From the NCBI GenBank assembly GCA_905235835.1, contig CAJONQ010000020.1:1-50263 (forward strand): a stretch of 50,263 nt of DNA, in the 5' to 3' direction. Numbering within the stretch: position 1 is the stretch's first letter; each line of letters begins with the position of its first letter. The notes below the pieces were generated by a model. The model worked only from the letters and a program-made list of their open reading frames with translations, searched no databases and was not told the DNA's origin. Shown here in pieces: positions 24,443-33,875 of the stretch. Both the position numbers and the translations under genes were made by a program. This stretch comes from an uncultured Prevotella sp. GTDB lineage: Bacteria; Bacteroidota; Bacteroidia; Bacteroidales; Bacteroidaceae.

Positions 24443-25186
24443 TCATTTCATGTCTTTCAAAAATGCCTCTGCTCGTTGTAGATCTTCTGGCGTGTCAATA
24501 CCGACGGTTTCAATTTCAGTAAGTCCTACACGGATATGGTAACCGTTTTCTATCCACCGTAACTGTTCAAGGCTTTCTGCTAATTCTAAGGAAGACTGAG
24601 GGAGTTGTGTCACTTCATGAAGAATATCACGGCGATAAGCATAAATACCCAAATGTTTCAAATAAGGGAAATGAGATAACCATTCGGCTTGTTCTTTGCC
24701 ACGTATAAAAGGGATGACAGACCGGCTGAAGTAAAGCGCAAAGCCATTTTTGTCGGTTACTATTTTGGGTGAGTTTGGATTCATAACAGCCTCCATGGAC
24801 TCAAAAGGCTTTCCCAGTGTTCCTATCTGAGTCTGTGGGTGATCAAATAGATGACATAGTGTGTCTAATTGGGAGGCATGGACGAATGGTTCGTCCCCTT
24901 GGATATTGATAATCACATCGGCATCAGTCCCAATTTTCTGACATGCTTCCTCAATACGATCCGTTCCGCTCTTGTGGTCATTACGTGTCATCACAGCTTT
25001 GCCTCCAAATCCAATGACAGCGTCAAAGATACGCTGGTCGTCAGTGGCAACGTATGCTTCTCCTAATGCGGAGACGGCTTTTTCATAAACATGTTGTATC
25101 ACAGGACGACCTCCTAATAAAGCCAAAGGCTTGCCTGGAAAGCGTGTTGATGCATAGCGGGCAGGAATGATAGCAATAAACTTCAT
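24443..25186 (-). CDS. kdsB: CMP-KDO synthetase (3-deoxy-manno-octulosonate cytidylyltransferase)
   Basis: This is a 247-residue enzyme that activates KDO with CTP for the lipopolysaccharide core. The N terminus IPARYASTRFPGKPLALL holds the CTP-binding loop. NIQGDEPFV carries the metal-binding Asp, and GIYAYRRDIL and GIDTPEDLQRAE are also family marks. Three ATGs stand in a row (25192, 25189, 25186); the last is chosen because MKFIAIIPARYAST matches known proteins. A consensus promoter lies just upstream on the minus strand, so the leader is very short. Confidence 0.94.
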   Translation of the reverse strand: MKFIAIIPARYASTRFPGKPLALLGGRPVIQHVYEKAVSALGEAYVATDDQRIFDAVIGFGGKAVMTRNDHKSGTDRIEEACQKIGTDADVIINIQGDEPFVHASQLDTLCHLFDHPQTQIGTLGKPFESMEAVMNPNSPKIVTDKNGFALYFSRSVIPFIRGKEQAEWLSHFPYLKHLGIYAYRRDILHEVTQLPQSSLELAESLEQLRWIENGYHIRVGLTEIETVGIDTPEDLQRAEAFLKDMK

Positions 25187-25206
25187 CATCATTGTTGATT
25201 TTTGTG

Positions 25207-25237
25207 CAAAGGTACGATTAAGCGAGAACAAAACAAA
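25207..25237 (-). promoter_or_regulatory. Promoter of the kdsB operon
   Basis: On the minus strand TTTG (25237-25234), 19 nt, TACCTTTG (25214-25207). A further TACCTTTG on the same strand at 25297-25290 may be a second start. Confidence 0.8.
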
Positions 25238-25337
25238 AGAAAATGGTTTCTTTTTTTGTCAAGCATAGGTACTTTCGCCATTTTTATGGCAAAGGTACAA
25301 AAATATCTGAATCTTGCGTTAATATACCCTAATTAAT

Positions 25338-25368
25338 TTTGAGGGTCGCACTTTTTTTTCTACTTTTG
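25338..25368 (+). promoter_or_regulatory. Promoter of the MORN protein gene
   Basis: TTTG (25338-25341), 19 nt, TACTTTTG (25361-25368), 23 nt before the start codon. Confidence 0.8.
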
Positions 25369-25391
25369 TAAAGTTTAAATTTGAATTAAAG

Positions 25392-26510
25392 ATGAAAATA
25401 CGCAATATAGTAGCAATTTTTTTGCTCTTTTCTACTTACTCTCTTAATGCTCAGAAAATCACGCTGGGTTCATGTACTACCGCAGATGGAGGAACTTATC
25501 AGGGTGAGATGTCTGGTGGAAAGCCACAAGGCAAAGGGCGTGCTGTCTATAAAAATGGAGACAGGTATGAGGGAGAATATGTAAAAGGAAAGCGCCAAGG
25601 ACAAGGAACCTATACTTTTTCTGATGGCGAGAAATATGAAGGCGAGTGGTTCCAAGACCACCAGCATGGTATGGGAACTTTTTATTTCCAGAATAATAAT
25701 AAATATGTGGGACTTTGGTTTGCCGATGAGCAACAAGGTCATGGCATTATGTATTATTTCAATGGTGATATTTACGATGGTCAATGGAAATCAGACAAGC
25801 GGAACGGTCAGGGTAAATACACATATAAAGGTGGTGCTGCCTATGAAGGACAATGGAAGGATGATATGAAGAATGGAAAAGGAAAGTTTATCTGGCCTGA
25901 CGGTTCTTCATACGATGGGCAATATGTCAATAATCTCCGTCAAGGAAAAGGTGTTTTTCAATACTCAAATGGCGATCTTTATGTAGGTCAATGGAAAGAA
26001 GATTCCGCCCATGGGAAGGGTATTTATAAGTTCCAGAGTGGTGATGTCTATGAGGGTGATTATGCACAAGGTGAGCGAACGGGACAGGGTGTTTTCCGTT
26101 ATGCAAATGGAGATAAATACACTGGTGGCTTTTTCAATGGTGACAAACAAGGAGATGGCATGCTGATTTGGAAGAACGGTAATGTTTACCAAGGTCAATG
26201 GTATAAAGATAAACCAAACGGCAAGGGTAAGTTAACCATGAAAAATGGCGATGTCTTTGAAGGACAATTTAAGGATGGTACTATTCATGGTGAAGGTATT
26301 GCCCGTTATGCTGACGGTTCCAAGTTTAAGGGTGTTTTTAAAGAAGGACGTCGTAATGGACCAGCTATAGAACAGGACAAGGACGGCAAGCGTTTTGAGG
26401 GTTCTTATATAGATGACCGTCGTGATGGTCGTTTCGTTGAGAAAGACGCCAATGGCAATATAATTGCCACGGGTAACTATACACGTGGCAGAAGGGAAGT
26501 TGACAAGTAA
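25392..26510 (+). CDS. Exported MORN-repeat protein
   Basis: This is a 372-residue protein with a signal peptide (MKIRNIVAIFLLFSTYSLNA). The rest is a chain of about 14 MORN repeats of 23 residues, pattern YxGxWxxGxxxGxGxxxxxxGxx. An example is YEGEWFQDHQHGMGTFYF. MORN repeats form elongated beta sheets that bind proteins or lipids; no enzymatic domain is present. It probably acts at the periplasmic side of the envelope. The GH25 lysozyme at 22252 has related repeats, so the two may work on the same process, which is inference. Confidence 0.9.
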   Translation: MKIRNIVAIFLLFSTYSLNAQKITLGSCTTADGGTYQGEMSGGKPQGKGRAVYKNGDRYEGEYVKGKRQGQGTYTFSDGEKYEGEWFQDHQHGMGTFYFQNNNKYVGLWFADEQQGHGIMYYFNGDIYDGQWKSDKRNGQGKYTYKGGAAYEGQWKDDMKNGKGKFIWPDGSSYDGQYVNNLRQGKGVFQYSNGDLYVGQWKEDSAHGKGIYKFQSGDVYEGDYAQGERTGQGVFRYANGDKYTGGFFNGDKQGDGMLIWKNGNVYQGQWYKDKPNGKGKLTMKNGDVFEGQFKDGTIHGEGIARYADGSKFKGVFKEGRRNGPAIEQDKDGKRFEGSYIDDRRDGRFVEKDANGNIIATGNYTRGRREVDK

Positions 26511-26538
26511 TAATCGAATCTACTAAAAATAAGCTATT

Positions 26539-26985
26539 ATGATTATCGACAGTTTACAGAATTTAAAGAACTATGAGTCAGTGAACCCATTGTTCTCAAA
26601 GGTGATTGAGTTCTTGAAGAACCATGATTTGAATGCCCTCGAAACTGGAAAGCACGAAATTGAGGGTAAAGATCTTTTCGTTAATATCCAGATGGCTAAA
26701 GGAAAGACACCTGATGAGGCAGTGATTGAGACTCACGACAAAATGATTGATATCCAGATACCTCTCTCTGCTGCAGAGACTTATGGATATACTCCTCGTG
26801 AGGCTTTGCCTGCTGCCACCTATAATGCAGAAAAAGATATCACCAAGATTCCCGATCTTGCAGCAGAGAGCTATGTTACCTGTCAGCCTGGTATGATGGC
26901 TATCTTCTTCCCACAAGACGGTCATGCTCCTTGTATAGCTGGTGTTCCAGAACTGAAGAAAGCAATATTTAAAGTTAAAGCATAA
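26539..26985 (+). CDS. YhcH/YjgK/YiaL (DUF386) family protein
   Basis: This is a 148-residue cupin-like protein. Family marks are IEGKDLFVNIQMAKGK, ETHDKMIDIQIPL and PGMMAIFFPQDGHAPCI, whose His and Glu residues bind a metal. Relatives act in sialic acid or other sugar metabolism, for example as anomerases. No sugar operon surrounds it here, so the substrate is unknown. It starts 28 nt after the MORN gene and ends 10 nt before glgB, suggesting one operon. Confidence 0.88.
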   Translation: MIIDSLQNLKNYESVNPLFSKVIEFLKNHDLNALETGKHEIEGKDLFVNIQMAKGKTPDEAVIETHDKMIDIQIPLSAAETYGYTPREALPAATYNAEKDITKIPDLAAESYVTCQPGMMAIFFPQDGHAPCIAGVPELKKAIFKVKA

Positions 26986-26995
26986 CTCCAATATT

Positions 26996-29113
26996 ATGGC
27001 AACAACAAAGAAAACCGCCACAACTACCAAGGTGGCAACTAAAAAAACAGCGGTTAAGAAGGCATCCCCCAAGAAGACAACTCCCCAAAAGAAAGTTGAG
27101 GCTCCTCAACATATTGGCTTAGTTAGAGATGACTCATGGCTGGAGCCTTTTGAGGGGGCTATTCGTGGTCGTCACGATCATGCATTGTGGAAAATAGGGC
27201 AGTTGACTAAAAATGGCAAGCAGACATTGTCACAGTTTGCTTCTGGACATCTCTATTTCGGTCTTCATAAACTCACTAAGGGATGGGTGTTCCGTGAGTG
27301 GACTCCTAATGCAACAGAGATATATCTGATTGGTGATTTCAACAACTGGCAGGAAAACGAGAAATACAAGTGTAAGCGTATAGAGGGAACAGGAAACTGG
27401 GAACTGAAACTCTCCGAGAAAGCCATCAAGCATGGTGACCTTTATAAGATGAAGGTCAAGTGGAATGGGGGAGAAGGAGAGCGTATTCCTGCATGGTGCC
27501 GTCGTGTTGTTCAAGATGAGCAGACGAAGATATTCTCCGCACAAGTATGGAATCCCGAGACACCTTATGTCTTCAAGAAAAAGAATTTCAAGCCGAACAA
27601 GAGTCCATTGTTGATATACGAGTGCCATGTTGGTATGGGACAAGATGCGGAGAAAGTCGGAAGTTATAAAGAATTTACAGAGAATGTCCTGCCCCGTGTC
27701 AAGAAGGACGGCTATAACGCTATTCAGGTGATGGCTATCCAGGAGCATCCATATTATGGTTCTTTTGGTTATCATGTGTCAAGCTTCTTCGCTCCCTCCA
27801 GTCGTTTCGGTACCCCAGAGGAGTTGAAAGAGATGATAGATACCGCCCATAAGATGGGTATTGCCGTGATTATGGACATTGTTCACTCTCATGCCGTGAA
27901 GAATGAGGTAGAGGGATTGGGCAATCTTGCCGGTGATCCTAATCAGTTCTTCTATCCTGGTGACCGTCATGAGCATCCCGCATGGGACTCTTTATGCTTT
28001 GACTATGGTAAGGATGATGTCCTTCATTTCCTCCTTTCTAACTGTAAATATTGGTTGGAAGAGTATAAGTTTGACGGATTCCGCTTTGATGGTGTGACAT
28101 CTATGCTCTATTACTCTCATGGTCTGGGAGAGGCGTTTGGTGGATATGGTGACTATTTCAATGGTCATGAGGATGATAATGCTATCTGCTACCTGACGCT
28201 TGCCAACTGTCTGATACACGAAGTGAACCCACAAGCAATCACTATCGCTGAGGAAGTTTCCGGAATGCCTGGTCTTGCCGCTAAGTTTGAGGATGGCGGT
28301 TATGGTTTCGACTACCGTATGGCAATGAATATCCCCGATTACTGGATCAAGACGATCAAAGAGGTTCGTGATGAGGACATCAACGTATGCAGCATCTTCT
28401 GGGAGGTTAAGAACCGTCGCCCGGACGAGAAGACCATCTCTTATTGTGAGAGCCACGACCAGGCTTTGGTTGGTGATAAGACCATCATCTTCCGTTTGAT
28501 AGATGCTGATATGTACTGGCATTTCAAGAAAGGTGACGAGAATGATATGGTACATCGTGGTATCGCCCTTCATAAGATGATCCGACTGGTAACCGCAGGT
28601 GCTATCAATGGTGGTTATCTGAACTTCATGGGTAATGAATTTGGTCATCCAGAGTGGATTGACTTCCCACGTGAAGGCAACGGCTGGAGTTATAAGTATG
28701 CCCGTCGTCAGTGGAATCTTGTTGACAATAAAGAACTCTGCTATCACTGGTTGGGCGACTTCGACCGTAAGATGCTCGAAGTCATTAAGAGTCAGAAGAA
28801 TTTCCAGGCCACACCAGTCACAGAGATCTGGCATGATGATGGTGATCAGGTTCTTTGCTATATGCGTGGTGACCTTGTCTTTGTCTTCAATTTCTCACCG
28901 ACACGTTCATACACCGACTATGGATTCCTTGTTCCTACAGGCTCCTATGAAGTAGTGCTTAATACCGATGCCAAGGAGTTCGGTGGTAATGGCTTTGCGG
29001 ATGACAGTGTGACACACGTCACTAATTATGACCCACTTTATGTGGAGGATCATAAAGAGTGGCTGAAGTTATATATCCCAGCTCGCTCAGCTGTCGTACT
29101 GCGTAAATTGTAA
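26996..29113 (+). CDS. glgB: 1,4-alpha-glucan branching enzyme with lysine-rich N-terminal tail
   Basis: This is a 705-residue GH13 enzyme that makes alpha-1,6 branches in glycogen. A CBM48 domain (about residues 80-180: WTPNATEIYLIGDFNNWQ) precedes the catalytic barrel with VIMDIVHSHAVKN, FDGFRFDGVTSML (nucleophile Asp), ITIAEEVSGMPG (acid Glu) and ESHDQALVGDKT. The layout is closer to eukaryotic-type branching enzymes than to E. coli GlgB. Residues 2-35 form a tail of Lys, Thr and Ala (KKTATTTKVATKKTAVKKAS) like histone H1 tails, which is not part of the usual enzyme. Confidence 0.93.
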   Translation: MATTKKTATTTKVATKKTAVKKASPKKTTPQKKVEAPQHIGLVRDDSWLEPFEGAIRGRHDHALWKIGQLTKNGKQTLSQFASGHLYFGLHKLTKGWVFREWTPNATEIYLIGDFNNWQENEKYKCKRIEGTGNWELKLSEKAIKHGDLYKMKVKWNGGEGERIPAWCRRVVQDEQTKIFSAQVWNPETPYVFKKKNFKPNKSPLLIYECHVGMGQDAEKVGSYKEFTENVLPRVKKDGYNAIQVMAIQEHPYYGSFGYHVSSFFAPSSRFGTPEELKEMIDTAHKMGIAVIMDIVHSHAVKNEVEGLGNLAGDPNQFFYPGDRHEHPAWDSLCFDYGKDDVLHFLLSNCKYWLEEYKFDGFRFDGVTSMLYYSHGLGEAFGGYGDYFNGHEDDNAICYLTLANCLIHEVNPQAITIAEEVSGMPGLAAKFEDGGYGFDYRMAMNIPDYWIKTIKEVRDEDINVCSIFWEVKNRRPDEKTISYCESHDQALVGDKTIIFRLIDADMYWHFKKGDENDMVHRGIALHKMIRLVTAGAINGGYLNFMGNEFGHPEWIDFPREGNGWSYKYARRQWNLVDNKELCYHWLGDFDRKMLEVIKSQKNFQATPVTEIWHDDGDQVLCYMRGDLVFVFNFSPTRSYTDYGFLVPTGSYEVVLNTDAKEFGGNGFADDSVTHVTNYDPLYVEDHKEWLKLYIPARSAVVLRKL

Positions 29114-29137
29114 GTTTGTCACATACTAAAATAAGTG

Positions 29138-29165
29138 GTCACATTGATGAATTCATCAGTGTGAC
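29138..29165 (+). terminator. Hairpin after glgB
   Basis: GTCACATTGATG and CATCAGTGTGAC pair around AATT with one mismatch. The stem is extended by AAATA and TATTT. Only a weak T-run follows. Confidence 0.6.
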
Positions 29166-29241
29166 TATTTATGTTGGTATTAAATCGCTATGATTCTATA
29201 AATTTTTCGATTAAACCGTTACTGTTTTCGATATTTTTGTG

Positions 29242-29249
29242 TACTTTTG
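29242..29249 (+). promoter_or_regulatory. -7 box of dapA
   Basis: TACTTTTG followed by C, 22 nt before the chosen dapA start. No exact -33 TTTG at the right spacing. Confidence 0.6.
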
Positions 29250-29271
29250 CACACAGAAATATATTTCTATT

Positions 29272-30159
29272 ATGGTACATAATATCTTCAGAGGATTAGG
29301 TATTGCACTGATAACCCCTTTCTTAGAAGACGGATCGGTTGATTATAAGTCGCTGATTCGTCTGGTAGAGTATCAGCTTGACAACGGGGCTGATTTTTTC
29401 TGTATCCTTGCGACCACAGGTGAGACACCGACTTTAACAGTAGAGGAAAAGCAAAAGATTAAGGACTTGGTTGTAAGTCTGGTAGCTGGTAAGGTGCCTA
29501 TCCTTGTAGGGTGTGGCGGTTATAATACCGCAGAGATTGTTCAGGAACTAAAGACTCGTGACTTTAAAGGCGTTGATGGCATCTTAAGTGTATGCCCTTA
29601 TTACAACAAGCCCTCTCAGGAAGGACTTTATCAGCATTTCAAGACGATAGCGGCAGCTACCACGCTCCCTGTTGTGCTTTATAATGTCCCTGGCAGAACT
29701 GGTGTTAACATGAAGGCGGAGACTACGGTTCGTCTGGCTCGTGACTGTCAGAATATCGTCGCCATCAAAGAGGCAAGTGGTAATTTGGAGCAGGTGGATG
29801 AGATCATCAAGAACAAGCCCAAGGATTTTGATGTTATTTCCGGTGATGATGCCTTGACGTTCCCCATGATTTCCTGTGGCGCGGTAGGTGTCATCAGTGT
29901 GATAGGTAACGCATTACCCCGTGAGTTCTCCAAGATGATTCGCTTACAGATGAAAGGCGAGTATGATGGTGCCCGTAAGATACACCATCGTTTCATCGAT
30001 CTTTTCTCTTTGCTCTTTGTTGATGGTAACCCGGCAGGTGTGAAGGCAATGCTTCACGAGATGGGATATATCCAGAATGTGCTCCGTCTGCCATTAGTGC
30101 CGACGCGTATCTCTACATTACAGCGAATGAGTGAAATCATGAAAGAACTAAAGATTTAA
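29272..30159 (+). CDS. dapA: 4-hydroxy-tetrahydrodipicolinate synthase
   Basis: This is a 295-residue aldolase-class enzyme that joins pyruvate and aspartate semialdehyde in the lysine/diaminopimelate pathway. The Schiff-base lysine is in AIKEASG. The catalytic tyrosine is in LYNVPGRTG, and TTGETPTL binds substrate. ATG 29272 is used because a TTG at 29239 overlaps the -7 box. The AraC-type gene starts 4 nt after the stop, so it is co-transcribed or translationally coupled. Confidence 0.94.
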   Translation: MVHNIFRGLGIALITPFLEDGSVDYKSLIRLVEYQLDNGADFFCILATTGETPTLTVEEKQKIKDLVVSLVAGKVPILVGCGGYNTAEIVQELKTRDFKGVDGILSVCPYYNKPSQEGLYQHFKTIAAATTLPVVLYNVPGRTGVNMKAETTVRLARDCQNIVAIKEASGNLEQVDEIIKNKPKDFDVISGDDALTFPMISCGAVGVISVIGNALPREFSKMIRLQMKGEYDGARKIHHRFIDLFSLLFVDGNPAGVKAMLHEMGYIQNVLRLPLVPTRISTLQRMSEIMKELKI

Positions 30160-30163
30160 GTGA

Positions 30164-31051
30164 ATGGAGGAGAGTAGGGTTATTCGTGAAATAACACCTT
30201 TGATGATGGGTAAGGATTCTCTCTATATTGCTGATCGCAGGAAGAAAGAGTTCACCTATCCTATTCACAATCATGAGGTCTTTGAACTGAATTTTGTGGA
30301 GCATGCTCCCGGCGTGCGCCGTATCGTGGGTGACTCTAATGAGGTCATCGGCGAGTATGACATGGTGCTGATTACCAGTCCCGACTTGGAGCATGTGTGG
30401 GAGCAAAACACCTGTACGAGTGACAATATCCGTGAGGTGACCGTTCAGTTTTATTTTGATCTGAGCGAGGACGGTTTCCTTTCCCACAACCCTTTTGTGT
30501 CCATGCGTAAGATGATGATGGAAGCACGCAAGGGACTTAGTTTTCCGCTCGATGCCATCATGCATGTCTATCATCTTGTAGACACGCTGAGTACGATTAA
30601 AGACGGCTTCTATGCAGTCACTCAGTTCATGACGATCCTTTACGAGCTCTCTAAATGCGACGGTTCACGAGCCCTTGCTACCAGCAGTTATGCGAAAGTA
30701 GAGGCGGAGAGTGACTCTCGTCGTATCCTGAAGGTCAAGAACTATATCAGCAAGAACTATATGGACGAGATTCGTCTTGCCACCATGGCGGATATCGCAG
30801 GTATGAGTCCATCGGCTTTCAGTCGGTTCTTTAAGTTACATACAGGAAGGAATCTCAGTGAGTATATCATTGACCTTCGCTTGGGATATGCCAGCCGGAT
30901 GCTGGTAGACACGACCAAGAGTATTGCGGAGATCAGTTTCTCGTGTGGCTTTAACAACCTCAGTAACTTCAACCGCATCTTTAAGAAAAAGAAGAACTGC
31001 TCCCCCTCTGAGTTCAGGGAGAACTACCATAAGACCAGAATCATCGTGTAA
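30164..31051 (+). CDS. AraC-family transcriptional regulator
   Basis: This is a 295-residue regulator. A cupin-like N-terminal sensor domain (FTYPIHNHEVFELNFVEHAP) is followed by a C-terminal double helix-turn-helix. Its first helix pair is LATMADIAGMSPSAFSRFFK and its second IAEISFSCGFNNLSNFNRIF. It is placed between dapA (4 nt away) and the SpoIIE-type phosphatase gene (23 nt away). It may control the downstream signalling genes, but its ligand and targets cannot be seen from sequence. Confidence 0.9.
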   Translation: MEESRVIREITPLMMGKDSLYIADRRKKEFTYPIHNHEVFELNFVEHAPGVRRIVGDSNEVIGEYDMVLITSPDLEHVWEQNTCTSDNIREVTVQFYFDLSEDGFLSHNPFVSMRKMMMEARKGLSFPLDAIMHVYHLVDTLSTIKDGFYAVTQFMTILYELSKCDGSRALATSSYAKVEAESDSRRILKVKNYISKNYMDEIRLATMADIAGMSPSAFSRFFKLHTGRNLSEYIIDLRLGYASRMLVDTTKSIAEISFSCGFNNLSNFNRIFKKKKNCSPSEFRENYHKTRIIV

Positions 31052-31073
31052 GCCCTATATTATTATATTAAAT

Positions 31074-33083
31074 ATGAGAAAAGCCGTATTGACTATTGCC
31101 ATTTGTCTCTTGGGGAGCGTCATCATACCTCTTCAAGCGGATGACATGTCTGATCGGCTTCAAGCGCTTGATAAGGTCATTGATGAGAGCCGTCGGACAC
31201 ACGACGAAGAGAAACTGGCGACGGCACTCTTAACTCGTACCTTGACATTCTATAATAATGCCATGAGTGATTCTGTCTATGCTCATGTGCCGAAAGACTT
31301 AGAGACGTTAAGGTCCCTCGGTCAGTGGGACAAGTACTATGAGGTATGGTCCTACTTGATTAACACCTATATATATTATAGCAGGAGTCAGACAACGGCA
31401 TTGCGTGAGGTGCAGTCAATGTTCAACGACGCTATGAAGCGTGACAATAAGTATGGTATGGGTATTGCCTATTATACGATGGGTAATGTCTATCTGAATA
31501 TGAATAACCTCGAACAGAGTGCCGACTCCTATCTGAAAGGTCTTCAGATTCTCTCCGAGTTGTCACCCATACCAATGATTACCCAGGAGGTTTATTCCTA
31601 TTATGGTGATGTGCTTAATGAGCAAAAGAAGTTCAAGGAGTTGGAGCAGTTCGTCGTACAATGGAAACAGTTCCTTGACAACTTTACCCAGCAGTACAAA
31701 TTATCTGATGAGGAGAAGAAAATTCTCTGGTTCTACTATCATATAGCCTGTGCTCAGGCAGCGATGGGTAATGGAGACGACTCCTCGGCAGAGACCATCT
31801 TGGAGGAAGCCCATCGGTGTCTGACCTCCGAGGAGAACTACGAGGGAGTCACATGGCTGTTTAATAAAGCACAACTGTTGCTGCAGCAGGGACATTACGC
31901 CGAGGCTTTGCAGTTGAATGACCATCGTATGCGACTGATAAGTCCCGACGAGGATAAGGCAATTTACCTGTCGGTGGCTTTCCAGCGTGCAGACATCTTG
32001 TCACGTATCGGACGTTATGAGGAGTCATCGGGCTTGTATCGGGAGATGTATGTTGTCAAGGACTCCATCAGTAATGCCGACACCAAGAACCAGCTCAATG
32101 AGATGAACACGCTGTTCAAAGTGGATGAGTTGGAAATGGAGAAAGAGCGTGCTCAGTTCCGCAACACCATGATCATCGTGGGACTGATCATCCTCGCCCT
32201 GGTTATCTTCAGTATCTTCCGTTATATCGCCGCCAAGCGTTTGAAGGTTGCTCATGAGAAACTACAGACAACCCACGAGGAGCTGTTGACGGCTTACGAC
32301 CAGTTGGAGGAGACGACAACAGCGAAGGAGCGTATAGAGAGTGACCTCCGTATTGCCCGTGACATCCAGCAGAGCATGATTCCCCAGAAGTTCCCTCCAT
32401 TCCCGGAGCGTACGGATATCGACCTCTTTGCGTCGATGACCCCGGCAAAGGCGGTAGGTGGTGACCTCTATGACTTCATCCTGCTTGACGATAAGCTCTA
32501 TTTCTGTTTGGGTGACGTGAGTGGAAAGGGTGTGCCTGCGTCATTGTTTATGGCGGTGGCACGTAACCTGTTCCGTGTGGTATCACAGCAGGGACTGCCG
32601 GCGGCGGAGATTGCAGACAAATTGAATAACGCCTTGTCGGAAGATAACGACAGCGGTATGTTCGTGACGATGTTCATTGGTATTGCCGATTTGCAGACAG
32701 GACGACTCGACTTCTGTAACGCAGGTCATAACCCTCCTGTTATCAAGATGCCCGACGGTACCACTCATTTCCTGGAGATGCAGCCTAATGCACCATTAGG
32801 CTTGTGGGCTGGTCTTCCTTATGAGGGAGAGCATGTCGACGATATCAGCGGTTGTCCGTTCTTCGTCTATAGTGACGGTTTGAATGAGGCAGAGAATGAC
32901 AAGCAGGAGCAGTATGGTGACGACCTGCTGCTGGAGATGTTGGAGAAGCATGAGTTCGTCAGCTCCCAGCAGACTGTCGAGATGATGAAAGCCGATGTGG
33001 TTCGTCATGCCAATGGTGCCGAGCAGAGTGACGACCTCACGATGCTGTGTGTGAAGATAAAGGGAAACTTACCTAAATTATAA
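31074..33083 (+). CDS. SpoIIE/RsbU-type PP2C phosphatase with TPR sensor
   Basis: This is a 669-residue membrane protein. A signal peptide (MRKAVLTIAICLLGSVIIPLQA) leads to a periplasmic domain of TPR-like helices (about residues 25-350). A membrane helix follows (about 363-384: IIVGLIILALVIFSIF), then a coiled coil (about 390-430). The PP2C domain has GGDLYD, GDVSGKG, the YSDGLNEAEN loop and QSDDLTML, which hold the metal-binding Asp residues. It would dephosphorylate the STAS protein encoded two genes later. ATG 31074 is used; a longer frame starting inside the AraC gene lacks a signal peptide. Confidence 0.9.
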   Translation: MRKAVLTIAICLLGSVIIPLQADDMSDRLQALDKVIDESRRTHDEEKLATALLTRTLTFYNNAMSDSVYAHVPKDLETLRSLGQWDKYYEVWSYLINTYIYYSRSQTTALREVQSMFNDAMKRDNKYGMGIAYYTMGNVYLNMNNLEQSADSYLKGLQILSELSPIPMITQEVYSYYGDVLNEQKKFKELEQFVVQWKQFLDNFTQQYKLSDEEKKILWFYYHIACAQAAMGNGDDSSAETILEEAHRCLTSEENYEGVTWLFNKAQLLLQQGHYAEALQLNDHRMRLISPDEDKAIYLSVAFQRADILSRIGRYEESSGLYREMYVVKDSISNADTKNQLNEMNTLFKVDELEMEKERAQFRNTMIIVGLIILALVIFSIFRYIAAKRLKVAHEKLQTTHEELLTAYDQLEETTTAKERIESDLRIARDIQQSMIPQKFPPFPERTDIDLFASMTPAKAVGGDLYDFILLDDKLYFCLGDVSGKGVPASLFMAVARNLFRVVSQQGLPAAEIADKLNNALSEDNDSGMFVTMFIGIADLQTGRLDFCNAGHNPPVIKMPDGTTHFLEMQPNAPLGLWAGLPYEGEHVDDISGCPFFVYSDGLNEAENDKQEQYGDDLLLEMLEKHEFVSSQQTVEMMKADVVRHANGAEQSDDLTMLCVKIKGNLPKL

Positions 33084-33092
33084 ATTAACTAT

Positions 33093-33503
33093 ATGGAGAA
33101 AGAAATCAGTATTAAAAACCGAATGGACGAGCTGGTACGAGTGAACCAGTTTGTTGAAGAGATCGGTGAAGAGCTGGGACTCGACATGGAACTCCAGATG
33201 AACCTCAACCTTGTTATTGAGGAGATGGTGGTTAATGTCATCTCCTATGCGTATCCCGAAGGAACGGAAGCCGATATTGAGCTGAAGGCTGAAACTAAAG
33301 GCAAAGAACTCACTTTCGTATTGAGTGATCGCGGAAGGGAGTTTGATCCAACTCTTAGTGAGTCTGCAGACATGGATGTCAATCCTGCTGAGCGTGACTT
33401 AGGGGGTATGGGTATCTTTATCGTTAAGAACATCATGAATGAGGTGACTTACCAGCGACTGGAGGGTAAGAACCTGCTGACGATGAAGAAGGACATTAAG
33501 TAG
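33093..33503 (+). CDS. RsbW-like serine kinase (HATPase_c)
   Basis: This is a 136-residue ATP-binding protein of the anti-sigma-factor kinase type. The N box is NLVIEEMVVNVISYAYP, the G1 box LSDRGREFDPT and the G2 box DLGGMGIFIVKNIM. Such kinases phosphorylate a STAS partner on serine and bind a target, often a sigma factor, when the partner is phosphorylated. No sigma factor gene is nearby, so the target is open. It starts 9 nt after the phosphatase gene. Confidence 0.9.
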   Translation: MEKEISIKNRMDELVRVNQFVEEIGEELGLDMELQMNLNLVIEEMVVNVISYAYPEGTEADIELKAETKGKELTFVLSDRGREFDPTLSESADMDVNPAERDLGGMGIFIVKNIMNEVTYQRLEGKNLLTMKKDIK

Positions 33504-33557
33504 AATTGAAGGATTCAAAATAATTGAAGTAATAATCAATAAAATAATTAAAAGACT

Positions 33558-33869
33558 ATGACACAGATTTTGAAACAGGATGGTAAGACCATCATTAAGA
33601 CAGGACAGCGTATCGACACCATGAATGCTGGTGAGTTTGAACGTGACATTGAACCAGCACTCGCTGATGGCGGTGTAGATTTGGAGATGGATTGCTCAGA
33701 GCTGAATTATATGGCAAGCTCTGGTCTTCGCGTGATTCAGAAGACCATGCGTACAGTGATGCAGCAGAAGGGTCAGTTTAAGATGACCAATGTAAGCCCT
33801 GAGATTTATAAGGTGCTGAATATGACTGGCTTTACGAAGTTTATGAAAGTAGAACAGAGAAAAGACTAA
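33558..33869 (+). CDS. STAS-domain antagonist (RsbV-like)
   Basis: This is a 103-residue STAS-domain protein. The conserved loop ELNYMASSGLRVIQK holds Ser54/Ser55, where the kinase would add phosphate and the phosphatase remove it. The residue before the serines is Ala, while many relatives have Asp. The gene lies between the kinase gene and the histidine-kinase-like gene, completing the partner-switching set. Confidence 0.9.
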   Translation: MTQILKQDGKTIIKTGQRIDTMNAGEFERDIEPALADGGVDLEMDCSELNYMASSGLRVIQKTMRTVMQQKGQFKMTNVSPEIYKVLNMTGFTKFMKVEQRKD

Positions 33870-33875
33870 TCTGCT

